Assembly: GCF_011620665.1 (NCBI RefSeq)
Contig: NZ_WOYQ01000037.1
Coordinates: forward strand, 1 to 38,468
Origin: Microbacterium sp.
GTDB lineage: Bacteria; Actinomycetota; Actinomycetes; Actinomycetales; Microbacteriaceae
DNA length: 38,468 bases
Reading direction: 5' to 3'
Shown: positions 25,254 to 32,688 of the stretch, piece by piece
Layout of the letters: every line of letters starts with the position of its first letter
Numbering within the stretch: the first letter of the stretch is position 1
Notes under the pieces: generated by a model
Told to the model about the DNA's origin: nothing
What the model saw: only the letters and a program-made list of their open reading frames with translations
The model's database searches: none
Made by a program: the position numbers and the translations under genes

Positions 25254-25322
25254 GGTGCCTTGCGCCTTCATTGGCGTGTCATTGCACCGAACAACCCATC
25301 CACCGCAGACCGGCCGGTCTGC
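25254..25322 (+). promoter_or_regulatory. Two-hairpin leader of infA
   Basis: Hairpin 1 pairs GGTGC (25254-25258) with GCACC (25284-25288) and encloses CGCC/GGCG. Hairpin 2 is the perfect palindrome GCAGACCGGCCGGTCTGC (25305-25322). Its CAGACC/GGTCTG stem is identical to the one in the rpsJ leader at 10532-10547, with a different loop. The infA start follows 17 nt later. Confidence 0.55.
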
Positions 25323-25339
25323 CCAGCGTTAGCGAGCGT

Positions 25340-25561
25340 ATGGCGAAGAAAGACGGAGTCATCGAGATCGAGGGTGTGATCTCCGAGGCCCTGCCCAATG
25401 CGATGTTCCGCGTTGAGCTCAGCAACGGACACAAAGTCCTCGCGACGATTTCCGGCAAGATGCGGCAGAACTACATCCGCATCATCCCCGAGGACCGAGT
25501 CGTCGTGGAGCTCTCGCCCTACGACCTCACCCGCGGGCGCATCGTCTACCGCTACCGCTAG
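25340..25561 (+). CDS. infA: Translation initiation factor IF-1
   Basis: This 73-residue IF-1 is a single S1-like OB fold: [20 protein letters not shown], then [18 protein letters not shown], ending RGRIVYRYR. It blocks the A site during initiation. The ATG at 25340 gives the universal N-terminus. Longer frames run through the palindromic leader. Confidence 0.98.
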   Translation: MAKKDGVIEIEGVISEALPNAMFRVELSNGHKVLATISGKMRQNYIRIIPEDRVVVELSPYDLTRGRIVYRYR

Positions 25562-25640
25562 ACCCGGTCGAGAAGTAACGCCCCACGGTCCTGAGCTCCT
25601 CGAGGGAATCGTGCCCGGCGAAGACAGCGAAAGAAACATC

Positions 25641-25757
25641 ATGAAGGTCAACCCCTCCGTCAAGCCCATCTGCGATCACTGCAAGGTCATCCGTCGCCAC
25701 GGTCGCGTCATGGTCATCTGCAAGTCGAACCCGCGCCACAAGCAGCGCCAGGGCTGA
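25641..25757 (+). CDS. rpmJ: Large ribosomal subunit protein bL36, zinc-binding type
   Basis: This 38-residue L36 reads [20 protein letters not shown] and ends with [12 protein letters not shown]11, C14, C27 and H33 form the zinc ribbon of the C+ form, so it needs zinc. A zinc-free paralog may exist elsewhere, as in other actinobacteria. It lies 79 bp after infA and 135 bp before rpsM. AAAGAAAC precedes the ATG. Confidence 0.97.
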   Translation: MKVNPSVKPICDHCKVIRRHGRVMVICKSNPRHKQRQG

Positions 25758-25811
25758 TCCGCCGACGGCAGAGGGCAGCGCGCAACTGAATACACATCGG
25801 CAGGTTCAGAT

Positions 25812-25848
25812 CCCCGCGAGGGGGGACACCCCGGGCTGGAGGCCCGGG
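25812..25848 (+). promoter_or_regulatory. Paired hairpins in the rpsM leader
   Basis: CCCC (25812-25815) pairs with GGGG (25820-25823) around a GCGA tetraloop. Next, CCCGGGC (25830-25836) pairs with GCCCGGG (25842-25848) around TGGAG. They lie about 45 nt before rpsM, whose own AGGAG site is outside the stems. They could be a site for autogenous control or a weak attenuator. Confidence 0.45.
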
Positions 25849-25892
25849 CACCGATCCTGCTCCACACCTCCACTACTCCTAGGAGATACCGC

Positions 25893-26267
25893 ATGGCACG
25901 TCTTGCCGGCGTTGACATCCCGCGCGACAAGCGCGTCGTGATCGCCCTCACCTACATCTACGGCATCGGCCGTACCCGTTCGGTCGAGATCCTCAAGGCC
26001 ACCCAGATCGACGAGTCGATCCGCGTCAAGGACCTCACCGACGACCAGCTGATCGCCCTGCGCGACCACATCGACGCCGAATACAAGGTGGAGGGTGACC
26101 TTCGCCGCGAAGTCGCCGCCGACATCCGCCGCAAGGTGGAGATCGGCTCGTACCAGGGCATCCGCCACCGCCGCGGCCTTCCCGTGCGCGGTCAGCGCAC
26201 AAAGACCAACGCGCGTACCCGCAAGGGCCCCAAGCGCACCGTCGCCGGCAAGAAGAAGGCGCGCTAA
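25893..26267 (+). CDS. rpsM: Small ribosomal subunit protein uS13
   Basis: This 124-residue S13 starts [20 protein letters not shown] and has the helix-hairpin-helix region and C-terminal motif [20 protein letters not shown]. It contacts the P-site tRNA and S19. TAGGAGA precedes the start. Confidence 0.98.
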   Translation: MARLAGVDIPRDKRVVIALTYIYGIGRTRSVEILKATQIDESIRVKDLTDDQLIALRDHIDAEYKVEGDLRREVAADIRRKVEIGSYQGIRHRRGLPVRGQRTKTNARTRKGPKRTVAGKKKAR

Positions 26268-26309
26268 GGCGCGGCCGTCGGCTCTCACAGGTTCTAGGAG
26301 AAAACGCAC

Positions 26310-26708
26310 ATGGCACAGGCCAAGTCCGCAGCGCGCAAGCCGCGCCGCAAGGAGAAGAAGAACATCGCGCTGGGCCAGGCCCACATCAAGTCGACGTTCA
26401 ACAACACGATCGTCTCGATCACCGACCCTTCGGGCGCCGTGATCAGCTGGGCGTCCTCGGGTGGTGTGGGCTTCAAGGGCTCGCGCAAGTCCACCCCCTA
26501 CGCCGCCGGCATGGCCGCCGAGTCGGCCGCCCGTCAAGCGCAGGAGCACGGCGTCAAGAAGGTCGATGTCTTCGTGAAGGGTCCGGGCTCGGGCCGCGAG
26601 ACCGCGATCCGTTCGCTGACTGCCGCCGGCCTCGAGGTCGGCTCGATCAGCGACGTGACGCCGCAGGCTCACAACGGCTGCCGTCCCCCCAAGCGCCGGC
26701 GCGTCTGA
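26310..26708 (+). CDS. rpsK: Small ribosomal subunit protein uS11
   Basis: This 132-residue S11 contains [20 protein letters not shown] and ends [16 protein letters not shown], the platform-forming tail. The rpsD gene, which follows rpsK in many bacteria, is not here. Instead 151 bp with two strong hairpins precede rpoA. Confidence 0.98.
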   Translation: MAQAKSAARKPRRKEKKNIALGQAHIKSTFNNTIVSITDPSGAVISWASSGGVGFKGSRKSTPYAAGMAAESAARQAQEHGVKKVDVFVKGPGSGRETAIRSLTAAGLEVGSISDVTPQAHNGCRPPKRRRV

Positions 26709-26713
26709 CTCTT

Positions 26714-26755
26714 CGACTGACACAGGAACCCCCTGGGCGGTTCCTGTGTCAGTCG
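26714..26755 (+). terminator. Strong 17-bp hairpin after rpsK
   Basis: CGACTGACACAGGAACC (26714-26730) pairs perfectly with the arm at 26739-26755 around an 8-nt loop. It begins 6 bp after the rpsK stop. A short T-containing stretch (GCATTTCC) follows, so termination would be partial or non-canonical. It implies that rpoA-rplQ expression is set apart from rpsM-rpsK. Confidence 0.65.
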
Positions 26756-26767
26756 GTCGCATTTCCT

Positions 26768-26790
26768 GACGGATGCCGCTGTCATCCGTC
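26768..26790 (+). terminator. Second hairpin between rpsK and rpoA
   Basis: GACGGATG (26768-26775) pairs perfectly with CATCCGTC (26783-26790) around CCGCTGT. It follows the 17-bp hairpin by 12 bp. Downstream, CATATAGC (26826-26833) could be a -10 for a separate rpoA promoter, but no good -35 is visible. Confidence 0.5.
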
Positions 26791-26859
26791 CTCACAAAAC
26801 TCAACACCTCACCACCCACACGTGTCATATAGCGGTCACGTGATCGAAAGGAACACATA

Positions 26860-27849
26860 GTGCTCATTGCACAGCGTCCCACTCTGACCGAGGAGAAGAT
26901 CGGCGAGTTCCGCAGCCGGTTCGTCATCGAGCCGCTGGAGCCCGGCTTCGGCTACACGATCGGCAACGCGTTGCGGCGCAGCCTGCTGTCGTCGATCCCC
27001 GGCGCCGCCGTCACCAGCATCCGGATCGACGGAGTGCTGCACGAGTTCAGCACCATTCCGGGAGTGAAGGAGGATGTCACCGAGATCATCCTCAACATCA
27101 AGCAGCTGGTCGTCTCTTCCGAGCGGGACGAGCCCATCACGGCGTACCTGCGCAAGACCGGCGCCGGTGAGGTCACGGCCGCTGATATCTCCGCTCCTGC
27201 CGGTGTCGAGATCCACAACCCCGAGCTCGTCATCGCGACGCTCAACGACTCGGCCAAGTTCGAGCTCGAACTGACGATCGAGCGTGGCCGCGGCTACGTC
27301 TCGGCGACTCAGAACCGCAACGAGTACGCCGAGGCGGGCCAGGTGCCGATCGACTCGATCTACTCGCCGGTGCTGAAGGTCAGCTATCGCGTCGACGCGA
27401 CCCGCGCGGGTGAGCGCACCGACTTCGACAAGCTCGTGCTGGACGTCGAGAGCAAGTCGTCGATGTTGCCCCGCGACGCTGTGGCATCGGCCGGCCGCAC
27501 TCTCACCGAGCTGTTCGGGCTGGCGCGCGAACTGAACGTCGAGGCTGAGGGCATCGAGATCGGGCCCGCACCGGTCGAGCAGGTGCTCACCAACGAGCTG
27601 TCGATGCCGATCGAGGACCTCGATCTGTCGGTTCGCTCCTACAACTGCCTCAAGCGCGAGGGCATCAACAGCGTGTCCGAGCTCGTCGCACTCTCCGAGA
27701 CGCAGCTCATGAACATCCGGAACTTCGGCCAGAAGTCGGTCGACGAAGTGCGCGACAAGCTCATCTCGCTCGGCCTGTCGCTGAAGGACTCGGTCCCCGG
27801 GTTCGACGGCGCGCACTTCTACGGCGGCTACGACGACGAAACCGTCTGA
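26860..27849 (+). CDS. rpoA: RNA polymerase subunit alpha
   Basis: This 329-residue alpha subunit has an N-terminal assembly domain ([20 protein letters not shown], then [17 protein letters not shown]) and a C-terminal DNA-binding domain near 250-310 ([20 protein letters not shown], then [16 protein letters not shown]). The start is GTG at 26860, following GAAAGGA. The end is [10 protein letters not shown], as in other actinobacteria. It binds beta and beta' and contacts UP elements and activators. Confidence 0.98.
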   Translation: MLIAQRPTLTEEKIGEFRSRFVIEPLEPGFGYTIGNALRRSLLSSIPGAAVTSIRIDGVLHEFSTIPGVKEDVTEIILNIKQLVVSSERDEPITAYLRKTGAGEVTAADISAPAGVEIHNPELVIATLNDSAKFELELTIERGRGYVSATQNRNEYAEAGQVPIDSIYSPVLKVSYRVDATRAGERTDFDKLVLDVESKSSMLPRDAVASAGRTLTELFGLARELNVEAEGIEIGPAPVEQVLTNELSMPIEDLDLSVRSYNCLKREGINSVSELVALSETQLMNIRNFGQKSVDEVRDKLISLGLSLKDSVPGFDGAHFYGGYDDETV

Positions 27850-27892
27850 GCCGCCCGGCCCTCGCTGACATCTTTGACCTGGAGTAACTGAC

Positions 27893-28480
27893 ATGCCCAA
27901 GCCCACCAAGGGTCCCCGCCTCGGAGGCGGCCCCGCACACGAGCGCCTGATGCTTGCGAACCTCGCCGCAGCGCTCTTCACCCACAAGTCGATCACGACG
28001 ACCGAGACCAAGGCCAAGCGCGTGCGTCCGCTCGCCGAGCGCCTGATCACGTTCGCCAAGCGCGGCGACCTGCACGCTCGTCGCCGCGTGCTGGCGGTCA
28101 TCGGCGACAAGGGCGTCGTGCACGAGCTCTTCACCGAGATCGCGCCGCTCGTCGCCGACCGCGAGGGCGGCTATACCCGCATCACGAAGATCGGCAATCG
28201 CAAGGGTGACAATGCTCCCATGGCCGTCATCGAGCTCGTGCTCGAACCGGTGAACCCGAAGCCGAAGTCGGCCAAGAAATCGGCAGCGGCCCCGGTCGCC
28301 GAGCCCGCGCCCGAGGCCGAGGCCGAGGTTCCCGCGCCCGCGCCCGAGGCCGAGGCCGAGGCCGAAGAGACGCCCGCCGTCGATGAAGCCGCCGACGCCG
28401 GAGCGGAGTCGCCCGAAGAAGGCGCCGCCGCCGAGGCTGCGGCGGAGGAGGCCGTCGAGGCCCCCACCGAGGAGAAGTAG
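27893..28480 (+). CDS. rplQ: Large ribosomal subunit protein bL17, with long acidic C-terminal tail
   Basis: Residues 1-120 or so are a normal L17 ([20 protein letters not shown] type; here [20 protein letters not shown]). The remaining 70 or so residues are almost entirely Ala, Glu and Pro, with repeats of EAEAE and PAPAPEAE encoded by repeated GAGGCC units. The total of 195 residues compares with about 120-130 in most bacteria. L17 is at the tunnel exit side. A strong terminator follows within 20 bp. Confidence 0.96.
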   Translation: MPKPTKGPRLGGGPAHERLMLANLAAALFTHKSITTTETKAKRVRPLAERLITFAKRGDLHARRRVLAVIGDKGVVHELFTEIAPLVADREGGYTRITKIGNRKGDNAPMAVIELVLEPVNPKPKSAKKSAAAPVAEPAPEAEAEVPAPAPEAEAEAEETPAVDEAADAGAESPEEGAAAEAAAEEAVEAPTEEK

Positions 28481-28497
28481 GACTCTCTCCCACTTTC

Positions 28498-28538
28498 GTG
28501 AAGAAGCCCGCGCCGCGCAACGGTGCGGGCTTCTTCAC
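28498..28538 (+). terminator. Terminator of the alpha operon
   Basis: GTGAAGAAGCCCGC (28498-28511) pairs perfectly with GCGGGCTTCTTCAC (28525-28538) around 13 nt, 18 bp after the rplQ stop. The T-rich TTCTTC lies in the descending arm. The match of arms and position makes it a clear rho-independent-type terminator, and probably works on both strands. Confidence 0.85.
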
Positions 28539-28590
28539 GTCTGGGGGCAGGCCGGGTCGGACGAGATGCGGATGCTGGGGCGCGGTCGGC

Positions 28591-28602
28591 CAGACTGGAG
28601 CC
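28591..28602 (+). promoter_or_regulatory. Leaderless-type start block of the PfkB gene
   Basis: CAGACT (28591-28596) is followed by GGAGCC and then ATG. This is the TAGRCT-GG-N-GCC pattern seen also before truA and the EEP-family gene. The GGAG is only two bases from the ATG, too close for a ribosome-binding site. No clear -35 is visible. Confidence 0.4.
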
Positions 28603-29490
28603 ATGGCATCACAGGTCCTCGTGATCGGCGAAGCGCTCATCGACATCGTCGACAGCGCCGGCGAGCACCGTGAGCTCGTCGGCGGGAGTCCCGCCAACGT
28701 CGCGGTCGGGCTCGCGCGGCAGGGGCACGATGTCCGACTGCTCACCCGGCTGGGCCGTGACGCGCGCGGCTCCCGGATAGCCGCGCTCGTGGCCGCGTCC
28801 GGTGTGGTCGTCGCGGACGAGTCATGGACGGATGCCGCCACCCCCACGGCACGGGCGCGCCTCCGCGCCGACGGTTCGGCAGAGTACGAGTTCGCGATCG
28901 ACTGGAGGATTCCCGCGCCATCCCTCGGCAGCGCGTCAGCCGTTCACGCCGGGTCGATCGCTCTGTTCCTCGAGCCGGGCGGCGGCACGGTGCTCGCGGC
29001 ACTCCAGAACGCGGCCGGGCGTGCGCTCGTCACGGTCGACCCGAACATCCGCCCCTCGCTCGTGGGCGAGCACCGGGGCGCGCTTGCGCGGTTCGTGGCC
29101 GCTGCCCGCGCGGCGGACCTCGTCAAGCTGAGCGACGAAGACGCGGCATGGCTGTTCCCGGGGCTGCCGCCGGAGCAGGTCCTCGCCGAGATCGGTTCGC
29201 TCGGACCCCGGATCGTCGTGCTCACGCGCGGGGGACAGGGCGCACTCGGACTGGGACCCGGAGGGATCAGCGAGGTCCCGGCGTTCCCGGTCGATGTGTC
29301 CGACACGATCGGCGCCGGCGATGCCTACATGGCGAGCCTCATCTCCAGCGCCCTCGACGATCCTCGGATGTTCGAGTCTGCGGCGGTGTTCGAGCGGGCG
29401 CTGCGGCGGGCGGCGGTGATGGCCGGGATCACGGTCTCTCGCCCCGGCGCGAATCCCCCGACACGCGGCGAGGTAGACGCCGCTCGCTGA
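28603..29490 (+). CDS. PfkB-family carbohydrate kinase (fructokinase-like)
   Basis: This 295-residue ribokinase-fold enzyme probably phosphorylates a sugar with ATP in the cytoplasm. It has the N-terminal signature GGSPANVAVGLARQG (residues 27-41), the DTIGAGDAYMA motif with catalytic D240, and the anion-hole GAGD. Overall it is closest to bacterial fructokinases and related PfkB members. I chose ATG 28603, since the longer in-frame start lies inside the rplQ terminator. The sugar is not determined. Confidence 0.88.
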   Translation: MASQVLVIGEALIDIVDSAGEHRELVGGSPANVAVGLARQGHDVRLLTRLGRDARGSRIAALVAASGVVVADESWTDAATPTARARLRADGSAEYEFAIDWRIPAPSLGSASAVHAGSIALFLEPGGGTVLAALQNAAGRALVTVDPNIRPSLVGEHRGALARFVAAARAADLVKLSDEDAAWLFPGLPPEQVLAEIGSLGPRIVVLTRGGQGALGLGPGGISEVPAFPVDVSDTIGAGDAYMASLISSALDDPRMFESAAVFERALRRAAVMAGITVSRPGANPPTRGEVDAAR

Positions 29491-29491
29491 G

Positions 29492-29503
29492 TAGGCTGGG
29501 GCC
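29492..29503 (+). promoter_or_regulatory. Leaderless-type start block of truA
   Basis: TAGGCT (29492-29497) is followed by GGGGCC and GTG. It lies on the stop region of the kinase gene (TGAGTAGGCT). No Shine-Dalgarno sequence is present at a useful distance. A -10 six bases before the start implies an mRNA beginning at or next to the GTG. Confidence 0.5.
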
Positions 29504-30328
29504 GTGCGCCTGCGCCTCGACATCGCCTACGACGGCACCGGCTTTCGAGGCTGGGCGCGACAGCCTGAGTTGCGTACGGTGCAGGGCACGCTCGAGGCCG
29601 CGATCGCCCGCATCCTCGGCGGCAACCCGCAACTGGTCGTTGCGGGGCGGACGGATGCCGGAGTCCACGCGAGCGGACAGGTCGCCCATCTCGACCTCAC
29701 CGACGCGCAGCGCGAGCGGCTCGCCAAGGGCCGCACCCCCGAACCGCAGGCTCTGGCCGCTCGCATCAACGGTGTTCTCGGACCGTACCCGGACGTCGTC
29801 GTCCGCACGGTCTCCGAGGCCGCCGCGGGCTTCGACGCGCGGTTCTCGGCGGTCTGGCGACGCTACGAATACCGCATCGCGGATCGGGGCTACGACCCGC
29901 TCGAACGAAACCGCACGACGACCGTGAGCGCGCCGCTCGACGTCGGGGCGATGGATGACGCGGCCCGGTCTCTGCTCGGGCTCCACGATTTCGCGGCCTA
30001 CTGCAAGTGGCGCGAGGATGCGACCACGATCCGCACTCTGCTGGAGTTCGGGTGGCGTCGCAACGCTCACGGCATCCTGATCGCGAGCGTGAAGGCGGAT
30101 GCCTTCTGCCACAGCATGGTGCGCGCACTGGTGGGCGCGTGCGCGGCGGTCGGCGAGGGGCGCCTCGAGCGCGCGGACGTCGTTCGGCTCCGCGACGAAC
30201 GGCTGCGCACGAGCGCGTTCAAGGTGCTGCCGGCGCGCGGCCTCACGCTGTCGGAGGTCGGCTACCCGGCGGATGCGCTGCTCGCTGCGCGTGCCGAGCA
30301 GACCCGCGCACGCCGAGACGCAGACTGA
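29504..30328 (+). CDS. truA: tRNA pseudouridine(38-40) synthase
   Basis: This 274-residue TruA isomerises uridines 38-40 of the tRNA anticodon arm. Catalytic D51 is in AGRTDAGVHASGQVAH, and the N-terminus RLDIAYDGTGFRGWARQPEL is typical. Its place after rplQ is conserved in actinobacteria, although here the kinase gene intervenes. The start is GTG at 29504. The C-terminal ADALLAARAEQTRARRDAD is a short charged tail. Confidence 0.95.
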   Translation: MRLRLDIAYDGTGFRGWARQPELRTVQGTLEAAIARILGGNPQLVVAGRTDAGVHASGQVAHLDLTDAQRERLAKGRTPEPQALAARINGVLGPYPDVVVRTVSEAAAGFDARFSAVWRRYEYRIADRGYDPLERNRTTTVSAPLDVGAMDDAARSLLGLHDFAAYCKWREDATTIRTLLEFGWRRNAHGILIASVKADAFCHSMVRALVGACAAVGEGRLERADVVRLRDERLRTSAFKVLPARGLTLSEVGYPADALLAARAEQTRARRDAD

Positions 30329-30350
30329 GCGGATCCCAAGGTGCGACGAA

Positions 30351-30363
30351 TAGGCTGGCGCCG
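30351..30363 (+). promoter_or_regulatory. Leaderless-type start block of the EEP-family gene
   Basis: TAGGCT (30351-30356) is followed by GGCGCCG and then ATG at 30364. It shares TAGGCTGG-GCC with the truA block. No ribosome-binding site is visible. Confidence 0.5.
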
Positions 30364-31038
30364 ATGAAAGTCATCTCGTACAACCTCAACAAGCACAAGG
30401 CCGTCGGCGAGCTCGACGACCTCGTAGAGTCGACGTACGCCGACATCCTCTGCCTGCAGGAGGCGGTGACCGAGGCTCTTCCTGCCAAGATCGCCAGCCT
30501 GCAGCTGGCCGACGCCACGGCACGCAATCGCCTCGGATTGGCCGTGTACTACCGGCGGAACGCGTTCGAGGCGCTCGAGATCCGTGCCGTCGCGTTGAAG
30601 AAGTCCCTCCACGACCGCGTGCTCAAGCCCGCGGAAGAGCGGATGCTGGCGGTGCGGCTGCGCGACATCGATGACGGCCGCGACTTCACGGTCGCGAGCT
30701 TCCACGCCGCGCCGCTCACGGCGCTCAACTCGCTGCGCCGCAAGCAGATCCAGGCGGCGCTGGCGGAGCTGTCGACCCTGGGTGCGGATCTGCCGATCCT
30801 GATGGTGGGCGATTACAACTACCCCGTCTTCAAAGAGAACCTCAGCGAGAAGGTGCGTGAAGCCGGCTACGAGCTGACACTGAGCGATGCGCGGACGTAC
30901 ACCCGCTACAAGTTCTTCAAGGGTCATTACGACTTCGCGACGTCCGTCGGCGTCGACATCGGTGACATCACGACCCTGCCGCAGGGGCTGAGCGACCACC
31001 TGCCGATTCTCGTCACCGCAGAGCTGAGCCGGCGCTGA
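30364..31038 (+). CDS. Endonuclease/exonuclease/phosphatase-family protein
   Basis: This 224-residue single-domain metal-dependent hydrolase has MKVISYNLNKHKAV at the start (metal Asn), LCLQEAV (metal Glu), MVGDYNYPVF (catalytic Asp/Asn) and the terminal GLSDHLPILV (Asp-His pair). These are the diagnostic EEP motifs. There is no signal peptide, so it acts in the cytoplasm. Whether it cleaves nucleic acid or dephosphorylates a small molecule cannot be told. It lies 35 bp after truA and has its own start block. Confidence 0.85.
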   Translation: MKVISYNLNKHKAVGELDDLVESTYADILCLQEAVTEALPAKIASLQLADATARNRLGLAVYYRRNAFEALEIRAVALKKSLHDRVLKPAEERMLAVRLRDIDDGRDFTVASFHAAPLTALNSLRRKQIQAALAELSTLGADLPILMVGDYNYPVFKENLSEKVREAGYELTLSDARTYTRYKFFKGHYDFATSVGVDIGDITTLPQGLSDHLPILVTAELSRR

Positions 31039-31153
31039 GCCGGGTCACAGCCGGGAGTGTCCGCGGGCGGGGTTTCTCCGGCCCGTGCGCGTGCGCCCCA
31101 CGTGATTGCTCGATAGCGTGGGCGGAGAGCTGGCTCCATCGGAGGGACGAACC
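31039..31153 (+). other. Intergenic region before the stress-protein gene
   Basis: These 115 bp hold no gene. GGAGG (31141-31145) is the ribosome-binding site of the next gene. GATAGCGT near 31112 could be a -10, but no -35 is clear. Confidence 0.4.
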
Positions 31154-31993
31154 ATGGCTGAGAGAATCATCGTCGGTGTCGCGGGCGGACCCGTGTCGGA
31201 CCGAGCTGTGGACTGGGCAGCCGCGCGGGCGCGCGCGCGAGAGGAGAGCCTCGAGCTCATCGCCGTCGTCGGCGGCGCCGTGGGGGCCGTCGGTGAGCCA
31301 TCCGTCCTCGAGAGCGCGACTCAGGCGGCGCACGACATGCTCGATGCACAGGTCGCGCGCGTCGGACCGGGCATTCCGATCACGACGCGAGTCCTGACCG
31401 GCAACCCCGTGGCGCACCTGATCGACGCGTCGGCGGATGCCGGACTGCTGGTCATCGGCAGCGACTACCGGGGTCCGGATCACGGGCCCGCGCGCGGGCC
31501 CCATGGCACACGGATCGCGGCGGGCGCGAAGTGCCCCGTGGTCGTCGTACCCGACGTCACGCAGGTCGGGCGCTCGGGGATCATCGTGGGGCTCGACGGC
31601 TCGCCCCTCTCGGAGCGAGCCCTCGCGTTCGCGGCGAGCGAGGCCGACCGCTGGGGAGAGCCGCTCACGGCGATCAGTGTGTGGACCCCCTTGTCGGCAC
31701 CGCGCAACACCCTCGCGGTGTACCCCGACATGTATCTGGCGAATATGCAGGCGATGACGGAAGAGATGCAATCGCTCGCGCTTGCCGGCGTTTCCTCCGA
31801 CTACCCCGATCTCGTGGTCGAACGCGTGGTGGTACAGGGGCATCCATCGCAGGTGATCAATTCGCGCGCGGCCGGCGCGAGGATGATCGTGCTCGGAACG
31901 CACGGGCGTGGCGCGCTCGCACGGTTTCTTCTGGGCTCGGTCAGCCACGAGGTGCTCGAGCGGCTGGTGACGGTCACCGCCGTCGTGCGCTGA
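31154..31993 (+). CDS. Tandem universal stress protein
   Basis: This 279-residue protein has two UspA folds in tandem. The C-terminal domain has the complete ATP-binding signature G-2x-G-9x-G-S (GTHGRGALARFLLGSVS). The N-terminal domain has a degenerate version (VIGSDYRGPDHGPARGP). Two-domain Usp proteins in mycobacteria respond to hypoxia and stationary phase. The start at 31154 is set by GGAGG nine bases earlier. An upstream in-frame codon lacks such support. Confidence 0.9.
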   Translation: MAERIIVGVAGGPVSDRAVDWAAARARAREESLELIAVVGGAVGAVGEPSVLESATQAAHDMLDAQVARVGPGIPITTRVLTGNPVAHLIDASADAGLLVIGSDYRGPDHGPARGPHGTRIAAGAKCPVVVVPDVTQVGRSGIIVGLDGSPLSERALAFAASEADRWGEPLTAISVWTPLSAPRNTLAVYPDMYLANMQAMTEEMQSLALAGVSSDYPDLVVERVVVQGHPSQVINSRAAGARMIVLGTHGRGALARFLLGSVSHEVLERLVTVTAVVR

Positions 31994-32033
31994 GCGGCGG
32001 CAGTCGGCCGTGAGGCCTCCCCGGCGGCACGGT

Positions 32034-32062
32034 TTGGTCCCGGCATCCGGATGCCGTAGTGT
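32034..32062 (+). promoter_or_regulatory. Promoter of rplM-rpsI-glmM with palindromic spacer
   Basis: TTGGTC (32034-32039) and TAGTGT (32057-32062) are separated by 17 bp. Sixteen of these spacer bases (32041-32056) form the perfect palindrome CGGCATCCGGATGCCG, which could be an operator. The predicted start point leaves a leader of about 145 nt. Confidence 0.6.
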
Positions 32063-32121
32063 TGACCCTTGGTGTGCGGCTCTGCTGATCCGGCACCGCG
32101 AACGTGAGCCCTCCACTGGCC

Positions 32122-32158
32122 CTTCGGCAGGCTCAGGGACCGATGTCCCCTGGCGAAG
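32122..32158 (+). promoter_or_regulatory. Hairpin in the rplM leader, related to the S10 leader element
   Basis: CTTCG (32122-32126) pairs with CGAAG (32154-32158). The interior pairs either as CAGG/CCTG plus GGAC/GTCC or as GGGAC/GTCCC around CGAT. The 5' side carries TCGGCAGGCTCAGGGACC, close to TCGACAGGCTCGCAGACC in the rpsJ leader. It may be a copy of a dispersed actinobacterial palindromic repeat or a shared regulatory RNA motif. Confidence 0.5.
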
Positions 32159-32214
32159 CACCCCGGAGTGGGATTCACGAACCTCTCCGTTCGAATCAAG
32201 AAAGCAGCACTATT

Positions 32215-32661
32215 GTGACGCGCACCTACACCCCCAAAGCCGGTGAAGTGACCCGGGAGTGGGTCGTCATCGACGCGACCGACGTCGTCCTCGGACGCCT
32301 CGCCTCGCACGCCGCGACCCTCCTTCGCGGCAAGCACAAGCCCACCTTCGCGAACCACATGGACACCGGTGACTTCGTCATCGTGATCAACGCGGAGAAG
32401 GTCGCCCTGACCGGTCAGAAGCTCCAGCAGAAGATGGACTACCGCCACTCGGGCTACCCGGGCGGACTGCGCTCCACGTCGTACGCCGAGCTTCTGGAGA
32501 AGAACCCGATCCGCGCCGTCGAGAAGGCGGTCCGCGGAATGCTCCCCAAAAACAGCCTGGGACGCCAGCAGCTGTCGAAACTGAAGGTCTATGTGGGCTC
32601 CGAACACCCGCACGCGGCCCAGCAGCCCACCACGTACACCTTCGGCCAGGTCGCCCAGTAA
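32215..32661 (+). CDS. rplM: Large ribosomal subunit protein uL13
   Basis: This 148-residue L13 is an early-assembly 50S protein. It has [20 protein letters not shown], then [39 protein letters not shown] and the terminal [18 protein letters not shown] chose GTG 32215 because longer in-frame starts run back through the leader hairpin. A weak GAAAG lies upstream. Confidence 0.97.
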   Translation: MTRTYTPKAGEVTREWVVIDATDVVLGRLASHAATLLRGKHKPTFANHMDTGDFVIVINAEKVALTGQKLQQKMDYRHSGYPGGLRSTSYAELLEKNPIRAVEKAVRGMLPKNSLGRQQLSKLKVYVGSEHPHAAQQPTTYTFGQVAQ

Positions 32662-32688
32662 GCGCGACGAGAGATACAAGGACAACTC

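Noticed and set aside
28498-28602. Earlier GTG start for the PfkB kinase
   Set aside because: It begins inside the perfect terminator hairpin of rplQ; the ATG at 28603 gives the normal ribokinase N-terminus.
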